In this document: one piece after another, positions 1-11,742 of the stretch
How positions within the stretch are numbered: position 1 is the first letter of the stretch
Layout: each line of letters opens with the position of its first letter
NCBI GenBank assembly: GCA_036346395.1
Contig: CM070609.1
Span: 47,440,777-47,504,776, forward strand
Reading direction: 5' to 3'
Source: Hsuehochloa calcarea
Taxonomy: Eukaryota > Streptophyta > Magnoliopsida > Poales > Poaceae
DNA length: 64,000 nt
The notes under the pieces: model-generated
Seen by the model: the letters and a program-made list of their open reading frames with translations, nothing else
What the model was told of the DNA's origin: nothing
Database searches by the model: none
Made by a program: the position numbers and the translations under genes

Positions 1-719
1 GAAGACATGCTTCGTGCTTGTGTCCTCTCCTATGGAAAGAATTGGGAGAAATGCTTGCCATTTGCCGAAGTTTTCCTACAACAACGGTTTTCGTGCCGAT
101 CTCTGCATGGCACCTTTCGAGGCCTTATACGGAGGAAGTGCGAACCCGTTGAATTGGTCTGAGACAGGCGAAGACCTTTCTTTGGCCCGACTCGATCGAT
201 GAGGCCGAGAGTCAAGTCCAATTTATTCGTGATCGCTTGCGCATACTCAATCCAGCAAAAGAGCTATGCGGATCGCCGTCGTCGTGAATTGAGCTTTGAG
301 CCCAATGATTTTGTTTATCTCAAAGTCTCTCCTTTGAAGGGTCATCACGATTCGCGCCAAGGGCAAGTTAGCTCCTCGATATGTCGGTCCCACGGGTTAT
401 CGAGAAGAAAGGAGCTGTTGCCTATAAGTTGGAATTGCCAGCTGCACTTGATGGGGTACATGATGTTTTCCATGTGTCCCAATTAAAGAAGTGTCTCCGT
501 GTTTCAACTGAGGAAGCTCCGTTGGAAGCTCTCGATGTCCAAGAAGATTTGACCTACCGCGAGCATCCTGTTCGCATACTCGATGAGGCTGAACGAAGAA
601 CGAGGAATCGTGCCATCAAGTTCCTTAAAGTTCAGTGGTCGAATCATTCCGAGGATGAGGCTACTTGGGAAAGGGAAGATCGTCTCCGTGTAGACTATCC
701 ATCTTTCTTTACCGAGTGA
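1..719 (+). pseudogene. Element A: gypsy chromovirus pol 3' end (integrase C-terminus + chromodomain), frameshifted
   Basis: This is the last part of a Ty3/gypsy polyprotein; the rest lies left of the window. Three successive frames are needed. Residues in 14-202 include FSYNNGF and APFEALYGG, after the integrase catalytic Glu region. 199-486 carries YADRRRRELSF and FVYLKVSPLKG, the integrase C-terminal GPY/F-type region. 381-719 carries HDVFHVSQLKKCL, then a chromodomain-like end (HPVRILDEAERR, EDEATWEREDRL) and a stop at 717-719. The family inserts cDNA, and the chromodomain is thought to steer it to heterochromatin. At least two frameshifts make it a pseudogene. It is followed by a polypurine tract and the 3' LTR, the normal order. 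The family call is confident; the exact lineage (Tekay/RIRE3-like) is inferred. Confidence 0.9.
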
Positions 720-740
720 GCCAAATCTCGGGACGAGATT

Positions 741-760
741 TTTGTAAGGGGGGGAGGTTT
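741..760 (+). other. Element A polypurine tract
   Basis: A purine-rich run with seven consecutive G lies 22 bases after the pol stop and directly abuts the TGTAACATCCC start of the LTR. This is the position of the plus-strand primer for reverse transcription. Confidence 0.8.
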
Positions 761-1370
761 TGTAACATCCCAAAATTGGTTTGTGTTTCAAATGTAATAA
801 AAATGAGGAGAAATTAAAACTTTTTCCCTCATCTTGATTTTTGTAATCAGCCCATAATTTTTGCAAAAGAATTATGTGAAATCAAAATCAAATTGCCATT
901 TGGACACCAACACAAATCTCCTTCATAAAAATCTGTGCCCAACCTTTGGAAATAATTTTCCTTGGGTCTAGGAGTGATGTTTAACACCTCGAATTATTTC
1001 ATAATTTTCAGAAATTATTTAATAATTTTTGAGGCAAGTCAAACATTAGTCAAACTCCTAAAATAGCCTTCTGGAATTTTTAGAGAAAATGCAGTGCATA
1101 AAAGTCTCTGAAAATTTTATATAAGGTTCCTCCTCTGTTAGAAATCTCCATTAAAATTTCATAATTTTTGGAGCTTGTTTGCTACCCCAAATAATTCCTC
1201 CAAAATCAGCTATTCAAATTCAAACCCTAACCGGTTTTCATTGTTCCTGTTCGGATCGACTCGGGCTCAAGCCACTTGATTTGGTCCAACCAACTAACTC
1301 GCACCGCTCGGCCGCTCGTTGGCGCGAGTGTTGTGAGTCGTTGATCAAGATCGAACGGCTCACGATCGCG

Positions 1371-1540
1371 TGAACGTTCGACCATCCGAACGCCGATCCA
1401 TTTGAGCCGTTGATTCTAAATCAACGCCCACGATTGCGTGAACGTTCGACCGTCCGAACGCTCGCGCAACGTGAACCGTGAGGATCTAAATCAACGGTCC
1501 AGATTAAGTGAGCGCTCGATCGTTATTATCACCCCGCTCG
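1371..1540 (+). repeat. Imperfect tandem repeats in element A U3
   Basis: Two successive units of about 67 bp each contain GTGAACGTTCGACC followed by an inverted-repeat block of the form CCGTTGATYY...AAATCAACG. Related units reappear at 2410-2665 on the other side of the TATA box. Confidence 0.7.
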
Positions 1541-1807
1541 ATTTGAACCATCCGATTTCAATCCGACGGATGAGTCATCTCCTTCCTCGGTCCGAGCGCG
1601 CGTCCGAAGTCAAGCAATGGCGTGAGCAGAGGAGAAGCGCAGGTGTGGAGTCACCTCCGTGGTCGCTTTAAACGGCTCTCTCGAGCGCATTAAATGCCGC
1701 CGTGCTCCTCCTCGACGCCCCTTGTTCAATCGCTCCGCCGCTCTCAAAGGCTCTCATGGCGTGTTTGACCCGAGAGGGTATTGCCGCTGCCCACCGCCAT
1801 TTCCCGC

Positions 1808-1815
1808 TATATAAG
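1808..1815 (+). promoter_or_regulatory. TATA box of element A LTR
   Basis: TATATAAG sits downstream of a GC-rich stretch and about 1.05 kb into the LTR, a usual place for the U3/R promoter in this LTR type. Confidence 0.55.
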
Positions 1816-2409
1816 CTCCTTTGGTCCTTCCATTGAAGCCTTTCAAACCTCGCAAGCTCCAAAGAACCTCTCTTGGGTTTGCTTGAGCTCAAAAGTTTGA
1901 AACCTTCATTGCCGCCATTGCCGAGCTTCAAGCTCTTGGTGAAAGCGGTGACTGGGTTCCATTTCTTTCGCCTTGCTCCTCCGATTCCCTCACCTCGGTG
2001 ATCATTAACCTCACTCAATTTGGGTTTTGGCCGCAGGAGCAGCTTGTTTTGGATTTTCCCTTTTCGCCGGAAGCCCTATTTTTCTTCATCTGAGCACTCC
2101 GATCCTCTCTGTATTTCTTCGTGCTCGGTGAACCTCTTAGCCCCTAGTTGCTTGGCACCCGCTTGTTTGGACCGCAGCAGAGCTCATTTGCCGTTTCGCT
2201 TTTGACCGTTTTGGTCATCTCTCGTCATCTCCGCTTGCCGGCGTTCTAGAACGCCGCAACTGAAATTGTTGGTTCCTTTGGGTGCGCGAGTTTGTTAGCA
2301 ACCCATTTTGGGCCTTTGCTCGCACCGCCGTGGCTGTGAGCCGCCGTGGCGAGCCGTTCTTTCCCGCCATTTTGCCCGGACGAGAACAGGCTAACGCTTG
2401 AGCGTAGGT

Positions 2410-2665
2410 CATTGTGGACCGTTGATCCGAGATCAACGGTCCGATCTGAATGAACGCTCGACCGTCCGAAGGTTCGATCGCGTGGACCGTTGGATCCAAG
2501 ATCAACGGCTCCTATGCGTGTGAACGCTCGACCGCCGAACGCCCCGGGACGCGGAACCGCTGGATCCAGATCCAACGGTTGACGTTTGAGGCTTCAGCAG
2601 AATCCCGCAAGCGCGTCAGTGCCGGGACTTGGGCCGTTGGATCCGGGATCAACGCCCCGTGTTCG
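2410..2665 (+). repeat. Hairpin array downstream of element A promoter
   Basis: Three to four diverged units combine a TGAACGCTCGACC motif with inverted repeats built on ACCGTTGATC/GATCAACGGT. The best one is 2416-2427 against 2431-2442: perfect 12-bp arms (GGACCGTTGATC and its complement) around a 3-base loop CGA. Confidence 0.75.
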
Positions 2666-4839
2666 CCACGTGCTTCTCATTTCGAAATTCCCGAGAGGAT
2701 TTATTTATCAACTGAAAAATGTGATAACTTGTAAAATGCATAACTAATTCATTTCAAATCCTTTTCGGTTGATTCAAATTTTGTTGGTTATGTTTTTAAC
2801 TCATCTTTAATTTAAAAATGTTTCCAACCTCAGTATAGCTCTAGAAAATTTTGCTAATGAATAGTAGCATTTTTGATTTATAAAAGCTGAGCAAAATTGT
2901 TTTGGTGATATCTTTGGCATTAAGAATCCAAATCAATTGGTTCTTGTTGCTAAATTCTTTATAAATCATTATCTTGCTACTGTAAAATTTTGGAATTTTT
3001 GGAGAATGTTTACTGTTGGGTCTTTGCGTTGTATTCGTTCTTATCGGTTGCTTTTGCTTTTCGTTAGGATCCAAGAGCACATTCATAATATTGTTGATCC
3101 TCAAGCAGCACCTTGACCCACAGCAAGGTGCAAGATATTTGATCATAAATGTCCCATTACTTTCAAAGTCTAATATCTTGTTTACAAACTATATGTATGC
3201 ATTGCTTTTGTGTCCAATTATTTTTGCCCTGTTTAGAGGTAGCTATTCCTAATGCATTGTTGCCATTAAAATGTTATCCCCTGCCACAACCATAAGTTAT
3301 TAATATCGCTGGTGGATTAGAGCCCGGTGATTTAATTATGCTCTTTTACTGTCTTTGCGATGTCATGCTTAGAAATGCTTAGCTACCGGTAGAATTGGGC
3401 GGTTATCGACTTAGTCGATGACCTTGATCACACAAATCATTTTGTTTATTTTTGGTTCAGCACCTTATGCTTTTGTTTGTAAAAACCGAAAATGAAACAA
3501 AATGATTTGACTTGGGCACAATGGCATGTTGGTGTGATTGTTGGGTGTGACAAGGAAAGGTGCCCAGGTCCCTAAGGACCGAAAATGTTGCTTGCGCCAC
3601 TGATCCAAGTACTTTTGCGTACTAACCACATGAGGGTTATATGGGACCCCTCTTGACCTAGTACTTTGGCGTGGGTTATCTCCGAGTCGCAGGAGGGGGT
3701 GGTGTGTGTTGTGTGAAACATGATATGTGTTCTCGGTGTTCTTGTGTTGGGTGTGCGGTGGTGGAGATTCCGGGTAGGCTCTCCACCTCGAGGAGCGTCG
3801 AGTTGTCCAAGGCTTTACCCGAAGGGTAGTTGACCGAGGCTTTACGATGACTCGACACAACGTATGGGTTTCTATCCATACGGCGGCTCGTGAATAATTC
3901 ACAATATTGGAAACGCCTCAGAGGACTTAGCCGCGCTTAAGCATACCTAAGGAAGTGTGCTTAACCCGGTGGCAAAAGGCGGTCGGCATGTGGGTAAGTT
4001 GGTACACCCGCAGGATAAAACTATTGAATAGCCTCGCCCTAGGTTATGGACACGCTTGGTGATTTCACGCAAGATCTAGACTTCAACAACTGCTTTTGTT
4101 TTAAAATTAAAACTTGATATGGTTGGCATGAATGGGTAATTCATGCTATTGTTGTGGTGACTAATGGTTTAGTCACCTCCAGGACTGTTTTACTGTTGTT
4201 GATACTTGATTACTACTGTTTTTATCAAATAAAATCAGATTGCAAAATTGCCTTCAATCTATCACATTATTGCAAATAAAACTTGCTTTATGCTTAAAAA
4301 TTTGAGTCCTAACCTGCTCCACTTAAATAAGCTTGCATATAGTTATTGTTCGTGCTGTTATCATTCCTATATATCTTAAGTAGTACATTCAAAGTACTCA
4401 CCCACTTTTTTGTCGGGTCGCTTTTGTTTGCAGAGGAAGAAGGTGAGCCCCAAGGGCCTCACTTTTGTGAGTTGTGCTGTGGATTCGACGACTAGCTTGG
4501 CGGTCCGGTCGGTTGCCTTGTGGGTTAAAGGCACACTGATTGGCTCTTTGTTGTAGCCATCTTATGGCACTTTTGCTTCCGCTGTTTAATTATTGTTGTC
4601 TCTTTTATTGTTGGTCAGTTGGCCTCTCTTTTGTAATAACTATCCTTTATTAATGTTAGTCCTGTTCTGTTTTGCTTCGGTTCTATGTGAATGAATGGAA
4701 TTGATGCATGAACTTTGTAAGAGGTGTGTATACTGCATTTTGGAAGTATACATGTCTCGAGTCTCGGATTATCTGTTTTGTGATGCTAGGGCCAAGCGGT
4801 TGGTTAAGCATTACAAGCCGGATAAACCGGGGTCTCACA

Positions 4840-5870
4840 AATAGTATTGTCAGGCCGAACATCAAAAGGAAACACGCTCACACAAAAAATTACATCTCAA
4901 GAGATGTAAACACGACCTGAGGAGAAATCTAGACACTTATAGCCTTTATGCATTAGGCTGTAAACCAAGAACACACACTATTTTGAACGAAACGATAATA
5001 TTCTAGAATTGTGTGGTCTGAGATTTGGCCAACAGGTGCAACCAAATCTCTTTCTTACTGAATTGCTCCTTAGGTGATTGGCACGAAGATGGAGCGTACA
5101 CATCCAAATACTTTGAAGTGGCTAATGGTTGGCTTCATCTTCAATAATTTCTCGTGTAGCGATTTAAATCTGATTTAAATATCATTCTCTTTTCAGAATG
5201 GAATAATCAGGATTTGTGTTTAGAAGACGAGAGATAGGTGTAGAATTATCAATGACTTGACTCAGTAGGTGATTTATGAGATAAGTGGCAGTAAGAAAAG
5301 CTTCATCCCAGAATCGAGCTGGCATTGATGATTGAGCTAATAAGGTAAGCCCCATATCAATGATATGTTTGTGTTGCCTCTCGACAGCACCATTTTGCTG
5401 GTGTGTATGTGGACAGGAGACTCATTGAGAAATCCCTAATGATCTAAAGTATCTATTCAACTTCTGATACTCACCTCCCCAATTAGATTGAAGAGATTGT
5501 ATCTTTCTGCAAAGAAGAAGTTTAGAATGTTTCTAAAATTGGAAGAAGGTACTCTCGACATCTTACTTATGTTTTAGGAGAAATTTCTATAATCATCAAT
5601 GAAGCTAAACATAATCTCAAAAATCACATACTGATTTTGGTGCAGGACCCCAAACATCAAAGTGTACAAACTCAAGAGCAAAGGTAGACACACGAGTGGA
5701 GGAACTATATGGCAGCTAGTGGATTTTTGCCTGTTGACAAGCATCACACACAGTGCTATTTTTATTTGACTCACATTCTAAACTATTTGAACTAATGATA
5801 GTTTGAACTACTGACGATGCAGGATGCCCAAGCCGTCGATGCCACCACTCCGGTATAAGTTTTACACTTG
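4840..5870 (-). pseudogene. Element B: copia integrase and start of RT region, truncated
   Basis: Read on the minus strand, the pieces are in copia order. Near 5770-5720 is a zinc-binding-like CDACQQAK segment, near 5660 a DVWGPAP motif (first catalytic Asp region), near 5360-5410 HQQNGAVER (catalytic Glu region), then WPNLRPYN and a GYSLMHKGY-like segment (about 5040-4850). Many stops and frameshifts interrupt it. The body ends exactly where element A's LTR ends at 4839, so A inserted here and the RT, RNase H and 3' LTR of B are missing. Integrase would have joined cDNA to the chromosome. Family call is firm; no function is expected. Confidence 0.85.
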
Positions 5871-5929
5871 CAAAAAGTTGATGAAGTTGGTTGGGCTTTC
5901 AAATGGATGTCAAGAAGTAGATACCATGC

Positions 5930-6310
5930 TCACATTTGCCGTGAAGCAGGGTCCTTGACACAGAAGTGTGGATGAAATTCAAAAAATGCATCATTATCAA
6001 GAGCGAACTTAAGGACAAAGAGAAGATTTTTCTTTATCTTAGGAGCGAACTTAAGGACAAAGAGAAGATTTTTCTTTATCTGAGGAACATGAAGAATGTT
6101 TCTGAGATAAAGAGAAGTATGACCATGACCATAAATAGTAGATTGACCAATATGAGATATAGACAAACCTGCTCCATTTAGAACTTGGATTTGATCCCCA
6201 CCCTTGTATGAATCCTTGACTGATAGTCTGTCAAGATCGCTTGTGATATGATTAGTAGCTCCACTGTCCACATACCAATTTGTATCAACCTGGTATGTTC
6301 CTGTGGAAGT
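5930..6310 (-). pseudogene. Element B: copia aspartic protease
   Basis: The minus-strand frame 6271-5930 starts at a Met followed by DSGATNHIT, the retropepsin active-site motif of copia elements, which matures the polyprotein. It continues through a GHTSLYLRNILHVPQI segment typical of the protease/GAG-pre-integrase junction. An in-frame 14-residue direct duplication (KIKKNLLFVLKFA-type) is present. The active-site triplet is intact, but the frame does not connect cleanly to gag or integrase. Confidence 0.88.
6001..6084. repeat. 42-bp tandem duplication inside element B protease
   Basis: Two adjacent copies with a 42-base period (starting 6001 and 6043) differ by only a base or two. 42 is divisible by three, so the reading frame is kept. 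Confidence 0.9.
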
Positions 6311-6559
6311 TTCTGCTGCAACATGTGGTTGATCCTCAAACTAGTACAAATGGTCGAAGCGGTGATAGCAGCGAAGTGCATCATGTCCATGCTTGCCACA
6401 GACTTGACAAGTTGGCCTTCTAGAGTTGTTGTTATTGCCTAGTTTATTTGAACATCGATTCCCACTATTGTGGTTGTTTCCAATGTTGTAGCTATTGCCA
6501 TTGCCATTGCCACGGCCACAGCCCAGACCACGTCCACCATTCAGACCTCCTTGGGTCGC

Positions 6560-7210
6560 ATTGTCGGCAGACGAAACAACCTAAACTTCAATGTTCTGGT
6601 GTTCCTTTCGCACTTCATAGCTGATGAGATGTGCGTATATATCAGTTAGGGTGACTTCATATGAGCGAGTCATCATGCGGGTGACAAAGGAATCATAATC
6701 ATCTCCAAGACCAGCCAAGATGCAAGACACGGTTTCTTCTTCACGGAGTGGATGACCAATAGATGCCATCATATCTGCCAAATTCTTCATCATGTGAAAG
6801 TATTCAGAAGCAGTGAGACCCCTCTTGCGTAGGTTGGCGAGCTGGAACCTGATCTGCATGAGTGCATGCGAGCATGAGGCAAACATGCGCTCTAACGCCG
6901 CCCACACTTCTCCAACGTTGTCATGAAGAGGATGTGGCCAAAAACCTCCTCCGTAAGCGAAGAAAGGAGCGCACTGAGCACCAACTGGTCTTGCTGAAAT
7001 CACAAGCTGTACTCAGGATTCGGGACCGGTCGCCTCCAGTTCTGGTGCTCTCAGCAATGAGGGGAGATGGAGTCGTCACATATCCTTCTGCATAGCCCAA
7101 CAGATGTTGGCTATGTAGATACGACATGACAACAGTTGTAAGCTATCCATCTCTCATATTCAGAAGACGGTTGTTCCAAGGTAGGTCATCAACAACTTCA
7201 ACTTGAGAAG
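6560..7210 (-). pseudogene. Element B: copia gag (UBN2-type), frameshifted
   Basis: The best frame, 7003-6581 on the minus strand, carries LQ-type helical capsid sequence with LANLRKRGLTASEYF, LADMMASIGHPL, CILAGLGDDYDSFVT and LTDIYAHLISYE, all hallmarks of the copia gag UBN2 domain. The N-terminal part (7210-7010) is recognisable in other frames (DLPWNNRLLNMRDG), so there are at least two frameshifts. Gag would form the virus-like particle. It lies just downstream of the LTR and PBS of element B, as expected. Confidence 0.88.
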
Positions 7211-7242
7211 GTATATCATGTCATAGGTTTGAAGAAGAATTT

Positions 7243-7254
7243 GCTGTCAGTACC
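7243..7254 (-). other. Element B primer binding site (degenerate)
   Basis: On the minus strand GGTACTGACAGC directly follows the LTR end and resembles the initiator tRNA-Met complement TGGTATCAGAGC with several changes. The position, not the match, carries most of the weight. Confidence 0.5.
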
Positions 7255-8183
7255 TAATACGGATCAACGTGGGGTTGATACGTAATGTGGTACAATCTTT
7301 CATGATACTTGTATTTCAATCTTGATCAAAGGAAAACCCCAGCTTTCCTCCTTCTTGGTTCAATAAAAAGGAAGAACAAGGGTATCTCCAAAGCAAGTAA
7401 TGATACTTGGTTGATGTTGAATCAATCCGAAGAGAGAAATAATGTCAAATCCGAAGAACAACTCTGAACCATGAGCAATTGAGGATGCTATAATTTGGTG
7501 AGATGATCCACAAGGAATCACGGGTCTTGGAAGAAAAGCCACCCTCCAATATTCACGCAATCACAAAACCCTAGATAGGAATTTCTGAAACACATGTACT
7601 TATTATGAGCCACATAAACATGTGATTTTTCTGTATTTTCTTCATATCCAACTTACTTACAATTGGGGGTCTACCCCTGAATATATAGGTTCAGTGAACA
7701 GTGCACACAGTGAACAGTAATCTGATTCGGTGAACGGCACCGCATGAACAGTGACCTGAAATCAACTCCTATTGCAAACTCCTACTTTAATTCAAAATTT
7801 AAACTGCTCTAATTTCTAAAATAAAATAAATTATTCTATTACAAGTAATTTCAAAATTAATTTCTCTTTTATAGAAAGATCCGAATTGGAATTGCTCCAA
7901 TCCAAATACATTTCGGATTGTCGGGCTATAAATGCATTGAATTCGGAATTGAGTTTGAATTTAGCTTCTTTGTCTTTTCTTGACCACCCGCATGTGCTAG
8001 GGTTTTATCCCAAGAGCATGTTCCCTCTCTTTGGTCGGCCTCCCCATCCACCCTCTCAGCCTTACAACCTTTTGCTTTACCTTTTGTTGCAAAACAACGC
8101 CAATAGCACCAATTTGAGTTCTAGCATTATTTTGCAATTTAGGGATACAAACCAATGCTTTGGTAGTACTTATAGCCGTATCA
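7255..8183 (-). repeat. Element B 5' LTR
   Basis: On the minus strand it starts TGATACGGCTAT at 8183 and ends GATCCGTATTA at 7255, so the ends form an imperfect inverted repeat (TGATACGG/CCGTATTA). A minus-strand TATA-like TATATATTC lies at about 7678-7687, just downstream of four CACTGTTCA-like copies at 7691-7757. The first ~170 bp of the LTR (8183 down to about 7980) align with the LTR of element F (15068 and 17243), with an extra ~60 bp in B. The outer end abuts copia C in frame, so B inserted into C. Confidence 0.78.
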
Positions 8184-9131
8184 GTACCTCAAGTGACAGC
8201 GGAAGGGAACTATGTGCTTTTTGGGCCAGAATAAGTAGCCGTCTTCCAAAAAGTAAAGGTGATCGACACACCTATCATGGAAGGAAGAAAAAGAGAGTAT
8301 GTCTATGTGGTCTCTGTAGAGTCGACATATGTGGACAAGACCCGAAAGAATGAGACAGATGATCTCTGGTATGTGCAGCTTAGACACGTTAGCTACAAAA
8401 AATTGAATGAGATGATGGAGAAGCATCTGGTGAAGGGACATCTGAACAGACGTAGTCTATGCTAGTTGTCAGTATGGCAAGGCTCACCAATTTCCATACA
8501 AGGAGTCAGAGCATCGGTCCAAGGCGCCACTGGATCTCATACACTTGGATGTCTTTGGCCCAGTCATGCAAATATCACTTGGAGGCATGAGGTACATGGT
8601 GACATTTATCAAGGACTTCTCAAGATATGTTTGGGTTTACTTTATGAAAGAAAAGTCCGACACTTTTATAAAGTTCAAAAAATTCAAGGAAAAGATCGAT
8701 GGTTAACTTGACAAGATGATTCAATGCTTACACACTGACAATGTGAGAGAATATTTATCCAATAGTTCACCATCTATCTCAAAGAGCATAAGATAAGAAG
8801 ACAAATAGGTTGTTCCGATACTCCACAACAAAATGGAGTAGTGGAGCGTAAGAACCGCCACTTTGCAGAGACCTGTCGGAGTATGCTGCATGCCAAGAAC
8901 GTACTAGGAAGATTCTAGGTCGAATGTAAGAGGATTGCAAGCAAAGGTGGCATTTAAATCACAACACAGGAAACTATGGAAGATGAAGCCAGCCATTAGC
9001 CACTTCAAAATATTTGGATGTATATGCTACTTCTTCATGCCGAATCACATTAGGAGCAAATTCGATAAGAAAGTGATTCAGTGCATCTTCGTGGGCAATG
9101 ATGATGCCCGAAAAGGCTGGAAGTGTTGTAA
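8184..9131 (+). pseudogene. Element C: copia GAG-pre-integrase + integrase remnant
   Basis: From the first base the sequence reads as copia protein: GNYVLFGPE, then REYVYVVSVES and DDLWYVQLRHVSYKKLNEMM (GAG-pre-integrase), a CQYGKAHQFPYKES zinc segment, DLIHLDVFGPV (first catalytic Asp), GGMRYMVTFIKDFSRYVWVY, LHTDNVREY (second Asp), TPQQNGVVERKNRHFAETC (Glu), and MKPAISHFKIFGCICYFF, FDKKVIQCIFVG near the end. The D, D, E positions survive, but stops and frame changes occur (for example at 8463, 8706 and 8769). It is cut on the left by B's LTR and on the right by LTR D. It belongs to a different copia lineage from B. Confidence 0.9.
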
Positions 9132-11742
9132 TGTTAGAACCCCGACTTTATAATTCGGGATCTTCTGTGTTCACGGCACCAGTCCTTGGATCAGTGGCTG
9201 TGCCCACTGTTACATCATTGAATATCAAAACACACATCTCAAAATTGTAAAGTTACTGCATAATAATAAATAAAGCATAAATATACCTTACAACTTTTAA
9301 CATGCAGAATGACCGGTCAGGCCAAATACCTTTCAAAGAACAACAACAAAAGCAGAATAAAAACATAACACATGGAATCTTCATGATATACCCACGTGCA
9401 ATCAACTGGGCTTGCAACCTAGTTCTTGGCCTTCTTGATTTTCAGTCTTGATGAATGCTCATAAGCGCACCACATAGCTTTCTTTGTTCTCACTTACGGA
9501 ATAATAATATTGAGCGATGAGTACACAACTATACTCCACGAGCCAACACATGGAATGCGGTCATATAATATGAAAGGCTGAACAAAGGGAGGCTTGAGAT
9601 TCTTTTATTTGCATAAAGCCAGTGGTGAAATAGGTTAAGTAGTAGACAAGTCCTGAGACCTAGCATTTTGACTATACCAAGTTTAAATGAAATTCATTTT
9701 TTTATATAATAGTAGTGAGTGTTCCATCCATCTCTATTGGAGAACATAATCCAAAGGTTCCATCCATTCACACAAAGATATCAGTTCCATTCACATCATG
9801 CTATATCATTTTCCAAGGCTGCATCCACCTAGCGATCCCAAGGCTGCAACCACCAGGTAATTCCGGCTAGACTACCGCTGAAATTCTGGGCTAAATGCCT
9901 CTAGCGACTCTCCGACTGCACCACCCAGCGAAACTTAGGTTGCACACCTAGCGAAACTTAGGTCACATCCCCCTTACTCCTACAGGGTGTACCACCCTCG
10001 AATCCCAAGCAGTCAAACCCTCGAATCTCGTGGCTGCACCACCCTCGAGCCCCAGGGAGCATTCCCCACCGATTTCTAGGTTGTACCTGTCCACGAATCC
10101 CAAGCCGCATTCCTCTTGCGAATCCGCGGCTGCAGGCACCCAACACTTCCCACTGGCTATCACTAGGACAAACCAAATCCTCAGGCTCTCACCTAGCTTT
10201 CCATCCCATCCACCAAGTGTTCTGAAAAGTCTACATCTAATCCAGCAAGTTCTCGGCATCGTCCATGACTGTGGGCACAACTATCCAGATAGTTTTACTA
10301 TCTATAGAAGTCGCACAACTTTACCCACAAAGACAATCATCTTTTAATATCAATATGTTGCCATCGGCGTGAGACTAAGATAATCATCACAAGGCCTTTA
10401 CAATACCCCAACCCAATGCAACCCCACCCGCAAGGTTTCACAACCGTAGGCCACACCCCCCGAAGGCTCCCTTGTTGCGCCGTAGTGGACTTATCCATGC
10501 CGCGTTCATGGATGATGAAGCTGTATTTGGGACAAAGTAACTTAATGAGCCATGTCCTACACTTGGTAGACTTGTGGTTGCACTATTAGTGCACGAGAGG
10601 TCATCAGAGGAACCGATCCTTAATTGACTTGGAGGTTCTTTCGCAAACCCATCTTGCATACTCTCTTATGCATCCACCACGATTTCCACTCGCCCAAGTC
10701 TAAAATTAGTTTTCGAGTTTTCCCTTTTGAAATATCTTTCTCTTTTCAACATACCAACCAGGCTCCAACCTCAACTACCCAAATCCAGTTTTTGATATTT
10801 GAAAGTTGTCGGGGCAAGTTAATGTCCACATGTCAATGTATCTAAGTAAGGCTAAGCATGATATTTAGATACAGACTTAGCAACTTGTCATGTATACCAT
10901 TATTACTAGGGTGACAAGGATAGTGTCCATGTTCAAGGATGAGAATGTTATACTGAATTATCATTAAGGTATTAATTATGAGCTAGTTAACATAATTGTA
11001 CTAGTCAAGTGCTCGTGTGTTGCAACGAAAATCCAAACCTTGTCCTATCCAACTAAACTAAACATATTGTGTTTTCTCACTCATATCTGCTGGAACATTT
11101 TTGTCCTTAAGCTACATCGAGTAGAAGATGCAGCGGTAATCATAGCATATAACTTCATTCCAACGTATACAACAATGCTCTTTCACTCGTACCATTTTCA
11201 TTTCCCATGGAGTCATACACTTCTGTACGGATAGAGGAATCACCTTGCCTAAATTACCCGACAATTAACTGCAAGAATAACACCCATGTTGTTGAATAGG
11301 AAACCATACAAACATCAACACAGTCACACATTTCAAAAGAAAATACGAAGTATCCCTAGGATTCTTTACTAACGCTCAATCTCATGTGAGCTACTATGAC
11401 AGGCCATATGTTTCCAAATGGCAAATTTCAAAACGAAAACCATTATGTTTCACCCATGGTGGCTAGTAGTTACTGAGTGGTGAGATGCATGAAGAATATG
11501 TAAATCACGTATCCCATGAATCCTAGTAAAAAAGAAACAACAAACGACTTATTTTGATTATTCTTGCACATTTCATCGATAGTTCATTCTAACCACCATG
11601 AAAGCATTGGTACAATAGCATGTCCCTCTACTGTAGCACTAAAGAGCTATCATGGTTAGCTGGTCACCTCCCTGCTTAGCCACAGCTTTTTCCACGACTG
11701 CATGAAAAGGTCACTCAAAGATTAAACTCACCGGTCAGCTAG
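9132..11742 (-). repeat. LTR D: gypsy LTR, 3' part, minus strand
   Basis: Read on the minus strand, the last ~1.9 kb is collinear with the end of LTR D' (28200-29760). Shared blocks include GATCAAGAAGGCCAAGAACTA, a TTGAAC-GGACACTATCC block and GTGAACACAGA near the end. It ends GGGGTTCTAACA at 9132, inside copia C's integrase. Its 5' part is missing at 11742, where D' begins. No gene is seen; the ORFs at 9958-10347 and 10438-10845 are shadows. The stretch 9840-10260 has short direct repeats built on CTAGCGAAACTTAGG. Confidence 0.75.

Larger units (their letters stand above)
761..4839 (+). repeat. Element A 3' LTR (about 4.1 kb)
   Basis: The LTR starts TGTAACATCCC right after the polypurine tract and ends GGTCTCACA at 4839, giving the TG...CA ends of an LTR. 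The next bases (4840 on) read as copia integrase, so the edge is sharp. It contains a GC-rich promoter zone with TATATAAG at 1808-1815 on the + strand, two zones of hairpin-forming repeats (1371-1540 and 2410-2665), and no convincing gene. Short ORFs inside are low-complexity shadows. Such long LTRs are usual in grass chromoviruses. The 5' LTR and its target duplication lie outside the window. Confidence 0.85.
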
